The notes below the pieces were generated by a model. That model made no database searches. It saw only the letters and a program-made list of their open reading frames with translations, and was not told where the DNA came from. Position numbers and translations under genes: made by a program. DNA of 64,000 nucleotides from Amycolatopsis benzoatilytica AK 16/65 (lineage in GTDB: Bacteria; Actinomycetota; Actinomycetes; Mycobacteriales; Pseudonocardiaceae), in the NCBI RefSeq assembly GCF_000383915.1, contig NZ_KB912942.1, forward strand, positions 6,768,413 to 6,832,412, in the 5' to 3' direction. The first letter of the stretch is position 1, and each line of letters opens with the position of its first letter. Of this stretch, positions 18,356 through 27,095 are shown piece by piece.

Positions 18356-19363
18356 TCAGGCGGCGTCGGCGGGAACCGCCCGCCGCGCGGACAGCTTCGC
18401 GGCCAGCGCGGCGAAGCCGGCGGTCAGCAGGTCCGCGACGGTGAACATCACCCGGGACGCCACCGCGAACGCGGTCGCCTGGCCGACCGTCAGGCCGCTG
18501 GCCGTGAGCACCGCGACCTGGGCGACCTCGCGAACGCCGACCCCGCTGGGCAGGATGAACGCGAAGGTGCCGACCGTCATCGCGACGGCCATCGCGCCCA
18601 CGCACAGGATCAGGCCGTTGAAGCCGGGTGCGCCGACCGAGTTCGCCAGCAGCCACAGGTGCACGCCCTGCAGCACCCAGGCGCCCATGGACGCGCCGAA
18701 GGTCTTGACCACCACGCCCCAGCCCAGCGGCTCGGCGAGCGGCGGGCGGCGCAGGATCTTCAGCACCAGCGAGGTGCCCCAGGTCAGCACGCGCGGGTGC
18801 AGCAGCGCGAGTCCGACCGGAATAAGCACGAACAGCCACATCGCGCGCGGGCTGTTGCTGAACACCGCCGGAGCCGCGAGCAGCGAGACGACCAGCGCGG
18901 ACACCACGCCGACGCCGAGCTGGATCAGCGACCCGGTGAAGATCCGGGCTCGCGCCAGGCCCGCCTTGCGGCCCAGCTCCATCTGCAGCAGGTACGCCCA
19001 CACCGAACCGGGCACGTACTTGCCGAGCGAGCCGACCAGGCAGATCTGTGCGCCGCGGGCGTAGCCGATCGGCTTGCCCAGGTGGTCGACCAGGACCTGC
19101 CAGCCCCAGGTCGACACCATGATGGACGCCACCAGCGCCAGCAGGCTGAGCACCGAGGACTGCCAGGCGACGTCGTCCAGCGTGCGCCAGAATTCGTCCC
19201 AATTGGACGCCAGGCTCTTCGCGGCGAACCCGATCACCAGCAGGATGGCGACCCAGCGCACGATGTCGAGCACCCGCGCCTTGGTGGACTTGCGGGCTTT
19301 CGGACTAGCCGGGGATTCCTCCGCGGACGGGGTCTCGTCCCCGGGTGTGCGTACGGTCGTCAC
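18356..19363 (-). CDS. Flippase-like membrane protein (lysylphosphatidylglycerol synthase TM domain family)
   Basis: A 335-residue protein with about eight membrane helices after a charged 35-residue N-terminus. The segments SLGKYVPGSVWAYLLQM and FAFILPSGVGVREVAQV are hallmarks of the UPF0104/LPG_synthase_TM family, whose members sit in glycan and glycolipid clusters and are thought to move or recognise lipid-linked substrates. It is the last gene of the minus-strand lipid operon, only 15 bp after the LuxC-like gene, and is followed by a strong terminator. A role in translocating the lipid or glycolipid made by that operon is plausible inference. Confidence 0.8.
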   Translation of the reverse strand: MTTVRTPGDETPSAEESPASPKARKSTKARVLDIVRWVAILLVIGFAAKSLASNWDEFWRTLDDVAWQSSVLSLLALVASIMVSTWGWQVLVDHLGKPIGYARGAQICLVGSLGKYVPGSVWAYLLQMELGRKAGLARARIFTGSLIQLGVGVVSALVVSLLAAPAVFSNSPRAMWLFVLIPVGLALLHPRVLTWGTSLVLKILRRPPLAEPLGWGVVVKTFGASMGAWVLQGVHLWLLANSVGAPGFNGLILCVGAMAVAMTVGTFAFILPSGVGVREVAQVAVLTASGLTVGQATAFAVASRVMFTVADLLTAGFAALAAKLSARRAVPADAA

Positions 19364-19378
19364 TGCTTTCTCAGCTCC

Positions 19379-20623
19379 TCAGGCCTGAACCGTGACCAGT
19401 CGGCTGAACTCGAAGAGCAGATCGTAGCCGTCCCACACCCCGGCGAAGGTGAGGGCCGACCCGAACGGCACGACCCGGTCCACCCCGCGGCCGGCCAGCG
19501 CTGTCACGAAATCGGTCAATTCCTCGCGGGTGAAGCCGAACTGGCTCACCGTCTGGTCCTTGCGCTGCACGATCGGAACCAGTTCGGCCAGCGATTCGAC
19601 CGAGGCGTTGGCGAACGTGCCCGCGCCCAGCCACTCGCGCGGCATCACGGTAGCGTCGGCCAGCTCGAGCGTGGCCAGCGCGTTGCCGTCGAAGCGGATC
19701 GACGACACCAGGCCGTCCACCGCCGCGCCGTACGCGGACACCCGCTTCTGCACGGCCATCGCCGGCTCGGTGACGTGCTGCTTCGCGACCAGCACCTCGG
19801 CGAGCAGCCGGCGGAACTCGTGCCCGGCCGCCTGCGCGCACTCGGCGTCGCCGACCCAGAACACCGCGCGCGGCGACGAGCAGGCGGCCTGGTCGAACCA
19901 GTACGAGTCGTTGTAGAAGCCCTCGGCAGCGGCCTTGCGCTGCTCCGGAGTGGCTTCTTGCCAGCCGCGCACCGACGCGATGGCGAACGACGAGCGGTCC
20001 GGGAAGGTGAGGTCGCGCGCGTGCGGGGCCAGCGGGTACTTCCGCAGCGCGGCCACTGACGCGTCGCCACCCCAGATCACCCGCAGGTCGGCGGCCAGCG
20101 ACAACGCGCCGCTGACCTCGTCGCTGCGTTCGTAGGTGACCATCCGCTGGGTGGCCCGGATGGTGGCCGCGGTTTCCGGCGACACGTCGTCGAGCGCCGC
20201 GTTCAGTGCCTCCAGCACCGCCTCGGCCGCCCCGGCCGAACGCGACGAAACGCGCACCACGTTGCTGTTGCCCGCCAGCGCGGACAGCGCCCACGAGTAG
20301 ACGAAGATCGTGTCCACGTTGGCGGGCGGAACGTGGAAGACCAGCCCGCGCGGGAACCGCAGCGAGTCGCCCGCGGTTTCCAACGTCGCAAGCGACTTGG
20401 CCAGTTCTCCCTTGCGCAGGAAGAAACCCAGCGAAGCCAGCTCCGGGAAGCGGCGCGCCAGCGCGGGCGCGAGCAGCTTGCGGGCGAACTTGGTGACGAA
20501 CTCGACCACCCGCGGGTCGCCGACGGTCAGCCGTCCGCCGGGCGGCTCCTCGCGCACCTCGTCCAGCAGCGCGTCGGCCGAAACCGAGCCGCCGAGCGGA
20601 AAACGCTGTTCGAGAACACTCAC
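19379..20623 (-). CDS. LuxC-like acyl-CoA/acyl-protein reductase
   Basis: A 414-residue aldehyde-dehydrogenase-fold protein of the LuxC family, which reduces activated fatty acyl groups to aldehydes with NADPH. Visible marks are HVPPANVDT (97-105), GGDASVAALR, and the catalytic Cys in DQAACSSPR (Cys248). The GTG at 20623 overlaps the LuxE-like stop by 4 nt. In luminous bacteria LuxC works in a complex with LuxE and LuxD; here no luciferase (luxAB) or LuxD is present. The pair sits with an acyl ligase, ACP and sugar enzymes, so the aldehyde is probably used in lipid or glycan building rather than light. Confidence 0.87.
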   Translation of the reverse strand: MSVLEQRFPLGGSVSADALLDEVREEPPGGRLTVGDPRVVEFVTKFARKLLAPALARRFPELASLGFFLRKGELAKSLATLETAGDSLRFPRGLVFHVPPANVDTIFVYSWALSALAGNSNVVRVSSRSAGAAEAVLEALNAALDDVSPETAATIRATQRMVTYERSDEVSGALSLAADLRVIWGGDASVAALRKYPLAPHARDLTFPDRSSFAIASVRGWQEATPEQRKAAAEGFYNDSYWFDQAACSSPRAVFWVGDAECAQAAGHEFRRLLAEVLVAKQHVTEPAMAVQKRVSAYGAAVDGLVSSIRFDGNALATLELADATVMPREWLGAGTFANASVESLAELVPIVQRKDQTVSQFGFTREELTDFVTALAGRGVDRVVPFGSALTFAGVWDGYDLLFEFSRLVTVQA

Positions 20624-21672
20624 GCGGCAGCTCCCGAGAACGTGTCCGAGCACCCGCGGGCCTCGGCCTTGGGCAACCGGCCGAGCACCGAGAAGTGCTT
20701 GCCCGGCCAGTCGCCGTCGTCGATTCCGTTGTACACGCCGAGGTCCTCGGTGAGCAGGACGTGCCCCGGATACGACTTCGGCAACGTGCTCACCACCTCG
20801 ATCACGCCGGGCTTGCCGACCGGCTGTTCTTCCCAGGTCTCCGGGTCGCGGATCACCACGTCGGCGAAGTCCGGGCAGTACAGCGAGTTCCCCGACGGGC
20901 CCTCGAGAAACACGGTGCCGATCTGCTCGATCATCCCGTAGTAGTTGTGGATCTGGGTGAGCCCGGTGTCCTCTTTGAACCGGCGGCGGAACTCGGTGTT
21001 GTCGACCGCGCGGTCGATCAGCTTCTTCCAGCCGCCGGAGTGGATGAGGATCCCGTTGGACAGGTCCAGCTCGTTCTCGCGGGCCACCTCGTAGAGGTAC
21101 TGCCACACCATGAACGTGAAACCGAAGATCAGGAAGGGCTTGTCGCCGTACTCGGCGAGGAACTTCTTGACCGCCTCGACGTCCGGCCGGTCGTTCTCGT
21201 CCAGCACGTAGGTGTGCTTGCGGCCGAAGTTGGCCATGCCGAGCACGCCCGCGCCGCGCGCGGAGAAGGACCGGCGGTTCTTGATGATGCCGATGGTGTC
21301 GACCATCAGCATCGGCAGCCGTTCGCCGCCGAGGACCTCCTGCAGGGTGGCGCCCAGCTGCTTGGTCTGCGCGCCGGCCGCCTCCTTGTCCAGGTAGATC
21401 CGCGACGCACCGGCCCCGGTGGTGCCCGAGGAGGTGAGGGTCTTGAACACCTCGGCGTCCGGGATGGACTTGAGATCGTGCGTCTTGAACATCCGCACCG
21501 GCAGCCACGGCAGGTCGGCGATCGCGCCGAACGAGGCGTCCGGCGCGATTCCGAGCGAGCTCAGGATCCGCTCGTACCCGGCGGAGTTCGCCCGGTGGTG
21601 CGCGGTCAGCTCGGTCAGCTCGGGAAGCAGGACCGCTTCCCGCTCCGCCTGCGAGCGCGTGAACACACTCAT
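20620..21672 (-). CDS. LuxE-like acyl-protein synthetase
   Basis: A 350-residue adenylating enzyme of the LuxE family (related to phenylacetate-CoA ligases), which activates a fatty acid as acyl-AMP, carries it on its own Cys and hands it to LuxC. The AMP-binding motif SSGTTG is at 81-86 and NYYGMIEQ at 243-250. The C-terminal ARGCSDTF (Cys341) matches the acyl-carrying Cys of LuxE. It overlaps its neighbours by 4 nt on both sides, which fits formation of a LuxC-LuxE complex. Confidence 0.87.
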   Translation of the reverse strand: MSVFTRSQAEREAVLLPELTELTAHHRANSAGYERILSSLGIAPDASFGAIADLPWLPVRMFKTHDLKSIPDAEVFKTLTSSGTTGAGASRIYLDKEAAGAQTKQLGATLQEVLGGERLPMLMVDTIGIIKNRRSFSARGAGVLGMANFGRKHTYVLDENDRPDVEAVKKFLAEYGDKPFLIFGFTFMVWQYLYEVARENELDLSNGILIHSGGWKKLIDRAVDNTEFRRRFKEDTGLTQIHNYYGMIEQIGTVFLEGPSGNSLYCPDFADVVIRDPETWEEQPVGKPGVIEVVSTLPKSYPGHVLLTEDLGVYNGIDDGDWPGKHFSVLGRLPKAEARGCSDTFSGAAA

Positions 21673-23078
21673 ACCCGTCCTTCCAGAGACCGGTAGTCGA
21701 TCTTGCCGCTGGCCAGCAGCGGCACGGTGTCGATCGGCCGGACGTCGAACCCGCTGCTGTGCAGGTGCAGCCGCTCCGAAAGCGCCCGCGCGGCGTCCTT
21801 GCAGATCGCCTTCGCGCCGTCGCCCTCGGGCAGTTCGGCGAACAGCACGACCTTGTCGCCCGCCGCGACAGCGGCCACCACGTCGATGCCCACCGCCGCG
21901 GTGCGCACCGCCTGCTCCAGGTCGTCCAGGCTGACCCGGTTGCCGAACACCTTGCCGATCCGCTTGAGCCGGCCGGTGATGTACAGGTAGCCCTCGTCGT
22001 CGAGGTACCCGAGGTCGCCAGTGGCCAGCAGCCCGCCGCGCTCGTCTCCCGCGGCCAGCCCTGCTTCGTCCTCGGCGTACCCCATCATCACGTTAGGTCC
22101 ACGGTAGAGGACCTCGCCGACGATCTTCGGGTGCGTGGTCTCCTCGCCGTCGTCCCGGCGGATCGAGAACGCGCCGCCGGGCAGCGCCGGACCGGCCGAA
22201 CCGAGCTTGTCGGCGAGCCGCTCGGCAGGCACCGTCGTCATCCGCGGCGACGCCTCGGTCTGGCCGTACATGACGTACATCCGGCCGCCGACCGCGAGCA
22301 TCTTCTCGTTGAACTCGGCGACCAGTTCGTCCCGCAGCTTTCCGCCCGCTTGGGTGAGGGTGCGCAGGGTCGGGTATTTCGCCGGGTCGAACTTCAGCCG
22401 GCGCAGCATTTCGTAGTGATACGGGACGCCGGAGAGCGAAGTGACTCCGTGTTCCTTCACCGAATCCCAGAAACCGCGGCCAAGCACGCCAGACGATTCG
22501 ATGACCACCGTCGCGCCGCGCACCAAATGCGAATTCAGCACAGAAAGGCCGTAGCTGTAGTGCAGCGGCAAGCAGGTCGGTGCGACCTCGTCCGCGTCGA
22601 TCCGCAGCACCTGCGCGATCGCGTCCGCGTTGGCCAGCAGCCCCTGCCGAGACAGCCGGACCAGCTTCGGGTTACCGGTGGAACCACTGGTCGGCAGCAG
22701 AACGGCCAGGTCCGGGTGCGGAACCGTGCCGTCGGCCGATTCGCGCACCCAGTGCCCGTTCTCCGCCTGGTACCCGTCCGGCGCGTCCGCCTCGGGCGCG
22801 GCCAGCACCGCGGCCGGCCGGAACCGGGCGATCAGGCCCGCCAGCACGTCCGCGTCCAGCGCCGGGTCGATCAAGGCGACCGCCCGGCCCGCCTCGAACG
22901 CGCCGAGGTACCTCAGCACGCTGTCCAGCTCCAGCGACATCCGCGCGAACAGCACGCCGGGCGGCAGCTCCGCCAGCGCGGCCGCGGACCGCTCGATTTC
23001 CGCCGTGAGCTCCTCGCCCGCCAGCGTGCCGCCCCCGGCCACGTCGACCAGCCGGGACCCTGCGCCAACCAGATTCAC
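21669..23078 (-). CDS. AMP-dependent fatty acyl ligase (ANL superfamily)
   Basis: A 469-residue adenylate-forming enzyme. Motif A3 is LLPTSGSTGNPK (127-138), A5 is YGQTEASPRM, A7/A8 is TGDLGYLDDEGYLYITGR...IKVFG-like, and the C-terminal SGKIDYRSL supplies the catalytic Lys (about 459). It is shorter than typical acyl-CoA ligases, particularly at the N-terminus. With an ACP gene two positions upstream in the same operon, it may be an acyl-ACP synthetase loading a fatty acid onto that ACP rather than CoA; this is inference. Its start is 55 bp after the SDR stop. Confidence 0.84.
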   Translation of the reverse strand: MNLVGAGSRLVDVAGGGTLAGEELTAEIERSAAALAELPPGVLFARMSLELDSVLRYLGAFEAGRAVALIDPALDADVLAGLIARFRPAAVLAAPEADAPDGYQAENGHWVRESADGTVPHPDLAVLLPTSGSTGNPKLVRLSRQGLLANADAIAQVLRIDADEVAPTCLPLHYSYGLSVLNSHLVRGATVVIESSGVLGRGFWDSVKEHGVTSLSGVPYHYEMLRRLKFDPAKYPTLRTLTQAGGKLRDELVAEFNEKMLAVGGRMYVMYGQTEASPRMTTVPAERLADKLGSAGPALPGGAFSIRRDDGEETTHPKIVGEVLYRGPNVMMGYAEDEAGLAAGDERGGLLATGDLGYLDDEGYLYITGRLKRIGKVFGNRVSLDDLEQAVRTAAVGIDVVAAVAAGDKVVLFAELPEGDGAKAICKDAARALSERLHLHSSGFDVRPIDTVPLLASGKIDYRSLEGRV

Positions 23079-23133
23079 CGAATCTCCTCGTCGTGCTCGT
23101 GCGGCGGCCGCCGGTTCGCACCGGCTCCGGCCG

Positions 23134-23865
23134 TCACAACACCAGGCCGCCGTCGATGCCCAGCACCTGGCCGGTCACGAAGGACGCCTCGTCGCTCGCC
23201 AGGAAGCGGATCGCCTTCGCGACCTCCTCGGCCTTGCCGAGCCGGCCCAGCGCGGTGTCTTCGATGCGCTCGGCGATGACCTTCTCGCCGAGGTGGGACG
23301 TCATGTCCGTCTCGATCACCCCGGGCGCGACCGCGTTGACCCGGATGTTGTGCCTGCCCAGCTCCTTGGCCGCGGACCGGGCGATGTTGCCGACAGCGGC
23401 CTTGGACGCGGCGTACGCGGTCTGCCCCGCGCTGCCCCGCTCGCCGACGATCGACGCCAGCAGGACGATCGCGCCGGACTTGCGCCGGCTCATCACCCGC
23501 GAAGCGGCCTGCACGGTGTTGATGGTGCCGCCGACGTTGGTCGAGAACATGCGGTCGACCAGGTCGTCGCTGATCATGCCGAGCAGCGCGTCCTCGAGGA
23601 CGCCGGCGTTGGCGACCACGATGTCGAGCGCGCCGTGCTCCTTCGCGACCCCGCGGACCAGCGTCGAAACCGCCTTGGCGTCGGTCACGTCGAGCGCGAG
23701 CCCGGCGGCAGCGCCCGCCTCGGCGGCGATCTCCTTCGCCCGGCTCTCGTCCCGCCCGGTGAGCACGACGGTGGCGCCCGCCTCGACGAGCGCGCGAACA
23801 GTGGCCAGGCCGATCCCGCGCGTCCCGCCGGTGACGAGAGCGACGCGGCCGGTCAGATCAGTCAT
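23134..23865 (-). CDS. FabG-like short-chain dehydrogenase/reductase
   Basis: A 243-residue classical SDR. Cofactor motif TGGTRGIG is at residues 12-19, NAG in VVANAGVLED, and the catalytic Tyr/Lys in YAASK (151-155), with the typical ending FVTGQVLGIDGG. Its closest functional analogues are 3-oxoacyl-ACP reductases. Its stop-side neighbour is the acyl ligase, and its start overlaps the ACP gene by 8 nt. It would therefore be well placed to make a 3-hydroxyacyl-ACP for the LpxA-like acyltransferase of this operon. Confidence 0.86.
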   Translation of the reverse strand: MTDLTGRVALVTGGTRGIGLATVRALVEAGATVVLTGRDESRAKEIAAEAGAAAGLALDVTDAKAVSTLVRGVAKEHGALDIVVANAGVLEDALLGMISDDLVDRMFSTNVGGTINTVQAASRVMSRRKSGAIVLLASIVGERGSAGQTAYAASKAAVGNIARSAAKELGRHNIRVNAVAPGVIETDMTSHLGEKVIAERIEDTALGRLGKAEEVAKAIRFLASDEASFVTGQVLGIDGGLVL

Positions 23866-24130
23866 TCTTCGAAACGAGGTCGGCGACCATGTCGACGGCG
23901 ACCTTGAAGCTCGACATGTCGATCACCTGGTCGGTGTCGAACTCGATGTCGAACTCGTCCTCGATCGCGGCGACCAGGGCCATGTGGCCGACCGAGTCCC
24001 ACGCCTCGAGGTCGCGGTACTTGAGGTTCTCCACATCCACGTCCCCGTCGAGGTCCAGCGCCTCGACGAAGACCTCGCGCAGCTTGGGGGCGACTTCCGG
24101 CCTCGCGGCCTGAGCGTCAGACACAGTCAT
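23858..24130 (-). CDS. Acyl carrier protein
   Basis: A 90-residue acidic protein with the phosphopantetheine attachment site DSVGHM (Ser46), followed by the helix DEFDIEFDTDQVIDM. It belongs to dedicated ACPs rather than the housekeeping AcpP type. It sits between the LpxA-like acyltransferase and the FabG-like reductase and overlaps the latter. It probably holds the acyl chain that is activated, reduced and transferred by the products of this operon. Confidence 0.92.
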   Translation of the reverse strand: MTVSDAQAARPEVAPKLREVFVEALDLDGDVDVENLKYRDLEAWDSVGHMALVAAIEDEFDIEFDTDQVIDMSSFKVAVDMVADLVSKND

Positions 24131-24143
24131 GGTTCCTTTGCAC

Positions 24144-24875
24144 TTAGTGTTCTTCGCGCGGGCGTGCGTCCCACGCCCTGACCAAGGTAGAGAGTTCTTC
24201 AGGCAGGCCGTCGGCCGGGAGGTCGCCTTTGCCCTTCACCCACGGCCCGAGCGCCTCGACGGCCGCCTCGTCCAGGCCGCGGCGGGACAGCCCGACCACA
24301 TTGACGCCGGTCACCCGTGCCGGGTTGCCGACCGTGATGGTGAACGCACCGACCTCCCGGCGGACCGCGGAGCCCATGCCGACCATCGCGCCGGGGCCGA
24401 TGCTGCCGCCCTGGTGCACGACAGTGCCCATGCCGAGGTTCGCGAACGGCCAGACGTGCGTATGCCCGCCGAGCATGACATTGCAGGCGAGCGTGACCTG
24501 GTCGTCGACCAGCACGTCGTGCCCGATGTGGCTGCCGCGCAACACGTAGCAGTCGCTGCCGAGGGTGGTGGCCCGCCAGGTGCCCTGCTGGATGCTGGTG
24601 TACTCGCGGACGCGGTTCCGGCTGCCGATCACGACGCCGTGGCCGTCCTGGCCCGGGTCGCCGGTCGGCGCGCCCTCCCAGGCGACGGGATGCGGACCGC
24701 CGCGGTCCTCGCCCGGGGTGCCGATCGTCACGTGCGGGCCGATCCAGTTGCCGTCGCCGATCCGGGTCGGCCCGACGATGACCGCGTACGGTCCGATGAC
24801 ATTGCCTTCGCCCAGCTCCACGCCCTCGCCGAGGACTGCAGTGGGGTGGATCCGGTTGGGTGCCGCAGGTGACAC
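24144..24875 (-). CDS. LpxA-like acyl-ACP sugar acyltransferase (left-handed beta helix)
   Basis: A 243-residue hexapeptide-repeat protein in the LpxA family. It starts RIHPTAVLGEGVELGEG, continues with regular beta-helix coils, and has the catalytic-loop region RGSHIGHDVLVDDQVTL with the conserved His, then GTVVHQGGSIGPGAMVGMG. LpxA transfers a 3-hydroxyacyl group from ACP to a UDP-amino sugar, classically in lipid A synthesis, which this monoderm does not make. I use the GTG at 24875 because the fold begins at once; a TTG at 24923 would add 16 residues and has no ribosome site. An ACP gene follows, and an aminotransferase/dehydrogenase pair is divergent. A role in N-acylating an amino sugar is the simplest reading. 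Confidence 0.82.
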   Translation of the reverse strand: MSPAAPNRIHPTAVLGEGVELGEGNVIGPYAVIVGPTRIGDGNWIGPHVTIGTPGEDRGGPHPVAWEGAPTGDPGQDGHGVVIGSRNRVREYTSIQQGTWRATTLGSDCYVLRGSHIGHDVLVDDQVTLACNVMLGGHTHVWPFANLGMGTVVHQGGSIGPGAMVGMGSAVRREVGAFTITVGNPARVTGVNVVGLSRRGLDEAAVEALGPWVKGKGDLPADGLPEELSTLVRAWDARPREEH

Positions 24876-25038
24876 AGTCGCTGATCCGTTTCGTCGCGTC
24901 CGGCCGGTGTGGCCTGGGGTCAAGGGCTTGCGGCGGCGCCCGGTAACGTGTGGCCCGCGTGCACGCAGGGGTCCGGGCGCAGAACCGGCGGCTCACTGTA
25001 CCGGACGCACCGAAATCCCCAGCCGAGAGAGACTGCCG

Positions 25039-26145
25039 ATGATCCCCATTACCGTGGTCGACGTCAAAGACGCGGAGGACCTGGTCGTCGAGGTGCTGCG
25101 ATCCGGCGCCATCGCACAGGGACCGATGGTCAAGCGCTTCGAAGAGGCTTTCGCGCAGGTCGCGGGCACGAAGCACGCCATCGCCGTGAACAACGGGACG
25201 ACCGCGCTCGTCGCGTCCCTGCAGGCGCTCGACCTGCAGCCCGGGGACGAGGTGGTGACCACGCCGTTCACCTTCGTCGCGACCCTGAACGCGATCCTGG
25301 AAGCAGGCGCGACCGTCCGGTTCGCCGACATCCGGCGCGACGACTTCGCGATCGACCCGGACGCGGTGGCCGCCGCGGTCACCGACCGGACCAAGGTCCT
25401 GATGCCGGTGCACCTGTACGGCCAGACCGCCGACATGGGCAAGCTCGCGCCGTTCGCGGCCGAGCGCGGCCTGCAGGTGATCGAGGACTCGGCGCAGGCG
25501 GTCGGCGCGTCGTTCGAGGGCAAGCCGGCCGGATCGTATGGCATCGGCTGCTTCTCGCTGTACGCGACGAAGAACGTGACCACCGCCGAGGGCGGTGTGA
25601 TCACCACCGACGACGACGCGCTGGCCGACAAGCTGCGCGTGCTGCGCAACCAGGGCATGAAGGCCCGCTACCAGTACGAGATGGCCGGCCACAACTACCG
25701 GATGACCGACCTGCACGCCGCGGTCGGCATCCCGCAGCTGGCGAAGCTGGACCAGCTCACCGCGGCCCGCCAGGCCAACGCGAAGCGGCTGTCCGAGGGC
25801 CTGGCCGGCACGCCGGGCCTGGACATCCCGCAGGTGCTGCCCGGCCGCGAGCACGTCTGGCACCAGTACACCGTGCTGGTCGGCCCGCACGCGATGCTGT
25901 CGCGCGACGAGGTCGCCGCCGCCCTCACCGAAAGGGGCATCGGCAACGGGATCTACTACCCGAAGATCGTCTTCGACTACGAGTGCTACCGCGGCCATCC
26001 GCTGATCCCGGACGCGAAGGTCGAGGACTTCCCGGTGGCGGCCGACGTCGCCGCGCAGGCGCTTTCGCTGCCGGTGCACCCGCACCTGAGCGAAGCCGAC
26101 GTGGACCAGATCGTCGCCGCGGTTCGCGAGGTGCTTGGCGCATGA
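25039..26145 (+). CDS. DegT/DnrJ/EryC1-type sugar aminotransferase (GnnB-like)
   Basis: A 368-residue PLP-dependent aminotransferase. Cofactor residues are visible: VIEDSAQ (Asp150) and the Schiff-base Lys in SLYATKNVTTAEGG (Lys178), plus GHNYRMTDLHAAVG near the active site. Enzymes of this family aminate keto-sugar nucleotides. It is followed with a 4-nt overlap by a Gfo/Idh dehydrogenase and is divergent from an LpxA-like acyltransferase. Dehydrogenase plus aminotransferase next to lpxA is the arrangement known for gnnA-gnnB, which make UDP-GlcNAc3N for LpxA. The assignment to 3-amination is inference. Start: ATG at 25039 after GAGAG. Confidence 0.88.
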   Translation: MIPITVVDVKDAEDLVVEVLRSGAIAQGPMVKRFEEAFAQVAGTKHAIAVNNGTTALVASLQALDLQPGDEVVTTPFTFVATLNAILEAGATVRFADIRRDDFAIDPDAVAAAVTDRTKVLMPVHLYGQTADMGKLAPFAAERGLQVIEDSAQAVGASFEGKPAGSYGIGCFSLYATKNVTTAEGGVITTDDDALADKLRVLRNQGMKARYQYEMAGHNYRMTDLHAAVGIPQLAKLDQLTAARQANAKRLSEGLAGTPGLDIPQVLPGREHVWHQYTVLVGPHAMLSRDEVAAALTERGIGNGIYYPKIVFDYECYRGHPLIPDAKVEDFPVAADVAAQALSLPVHPHLSEADVDQIVAAVREVLGA

Positions 26146-27095
26146 CTCACCGCATCGCACTCGTCGGCACCGGCAACATGGGATCGCTGCACGCCCGCGT
26201 GCTGTCCCAGAACGACCGGGTCAGCCTGACCCGCGTGATCGACCCGCGCGAAGAAGCGGGCCGCGCCGTCGCCGACCGCTTCGAAACGCAGTGGACGCCG
26301 GAGATCGGCTCGCTGTCCGATGTGGACGCGGTGGTGCTCGCCTCGGCCACCGAGGTGCACTACGAGCTGGCGCAGGAGATTCTCGGCCAAGGCAAGCCGC
26401 TGCTGGTCGAAAAGCCGGTGTGCAACAGCCTGGAGTTCTCCCAGGACATCGTCGCGCTGTCGGCGCAGAAGGACGTCCCGCTGATGTGCGGGCTCCTGGA
26501 GCGCTACAACCCGGCCGTGATGACCGCCCGGGCGCTGGTGAACGAACCGGTGCACCTGATGGCGCGCCGGCACGGACCGTACGCGCCGCGGATCAAGACC
26601 GGCGTCGCGTGGGACCTGCTGGTGCACGACGTCGACCTGGCGATCCAGTTCTTCGGCGGGGCCACTCCCGGCCGGGTCACCTCGAGCGCGGGCTACTTCC
26701 ACCCGCAGTCGGTCGAGGGCGCCGAGGACACCATCGAGACCGTGCTGTCGTTCCCGAGCGGCCTGGCCACCGTATCGGCCTCGCGGCTGTCGCAGCGCAA
26801 GGTCCGTTCGCTGATGGTGTCCGAACTGGACCGGATGGTCGAGATCGACCTGCTGCGCCGCGACGTGACGATCTACCGGCACGTCTCGCACGATTCGGTC
26901 ACCCCGGACGGCCTCGGCTACCGCCAGCAGACGGTGATCGAGATCCCCGAGCTGGTCAGCGCGCGCGAGCCGCTGGCGACCCAGCTGGACCGGTTCGTCG
27001 ACCTGCTCGAGGGCAAGGTCGACGCGGACACCGAGCGGGCGCTGATCCTGCCCTCGCACGAGGTCGTGGCGCAGGTGCTGGCCGAGGCGGCCTGA
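26142..27095 (+). CDS. Gfo/Idh/MocA-family dehydrogenase (GnnA-like)
   Basis: A 317-residue NAD(P)-dependent oxidoreductase. The Rossmann motif GTGNMG is at residues 9-14, the conserved EKP in LLVEKPVCN at 90-92, and the catalytic-region motif HDVD at 162-165. Such enzymes oxidise a sugar hydroxyl (for example C3 of UDP-GlcNAc in the GnnA/WlbA group) to a ketone for the aminotransferase. Here it overlaps that aminotransferase gene (ATGA). Its stop is immediately adjacent to the stop of the convergent anti-sigma-like gene. Confidence 0.86.
   Translation: MTHRIALVGTGNMGSLHARVLSQNDRVSLTRVIDPREEAGRAVADRFETQWTPEIGSLSDVDAVVLASATEVHYELAQEILGQGKPLLVEKPVCNSLEFSQDIVALSAQKDVPLMCGLLERYNPAVMTARALVNEPVHLMARRHGPYAPRIKTGVAWDLLVHDVDLAIQFFGGATPGRVTSSAGYFHPQSVEGAEDTIETVLSFPSGLATVSASRLSQRKVRSLMVSELDRMVEIDLLRRDVTIYRHVSHDSVTPDGLGYRQQTVIEIPELVSAREPLATQLDRFVDLLEGKVDADTERALILPSHEVVAQVLAEAA

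Noticed and set aside
19379..24875. A polyketide or non-ribosomal peptide cluster, suggested by the ACP, ligase and SDR
   Set aside because: No ketosynthase, condensation or thioesterase domain is present; sugar enzymes and an LpxA-like protein point to lipid/glycan chemistry.
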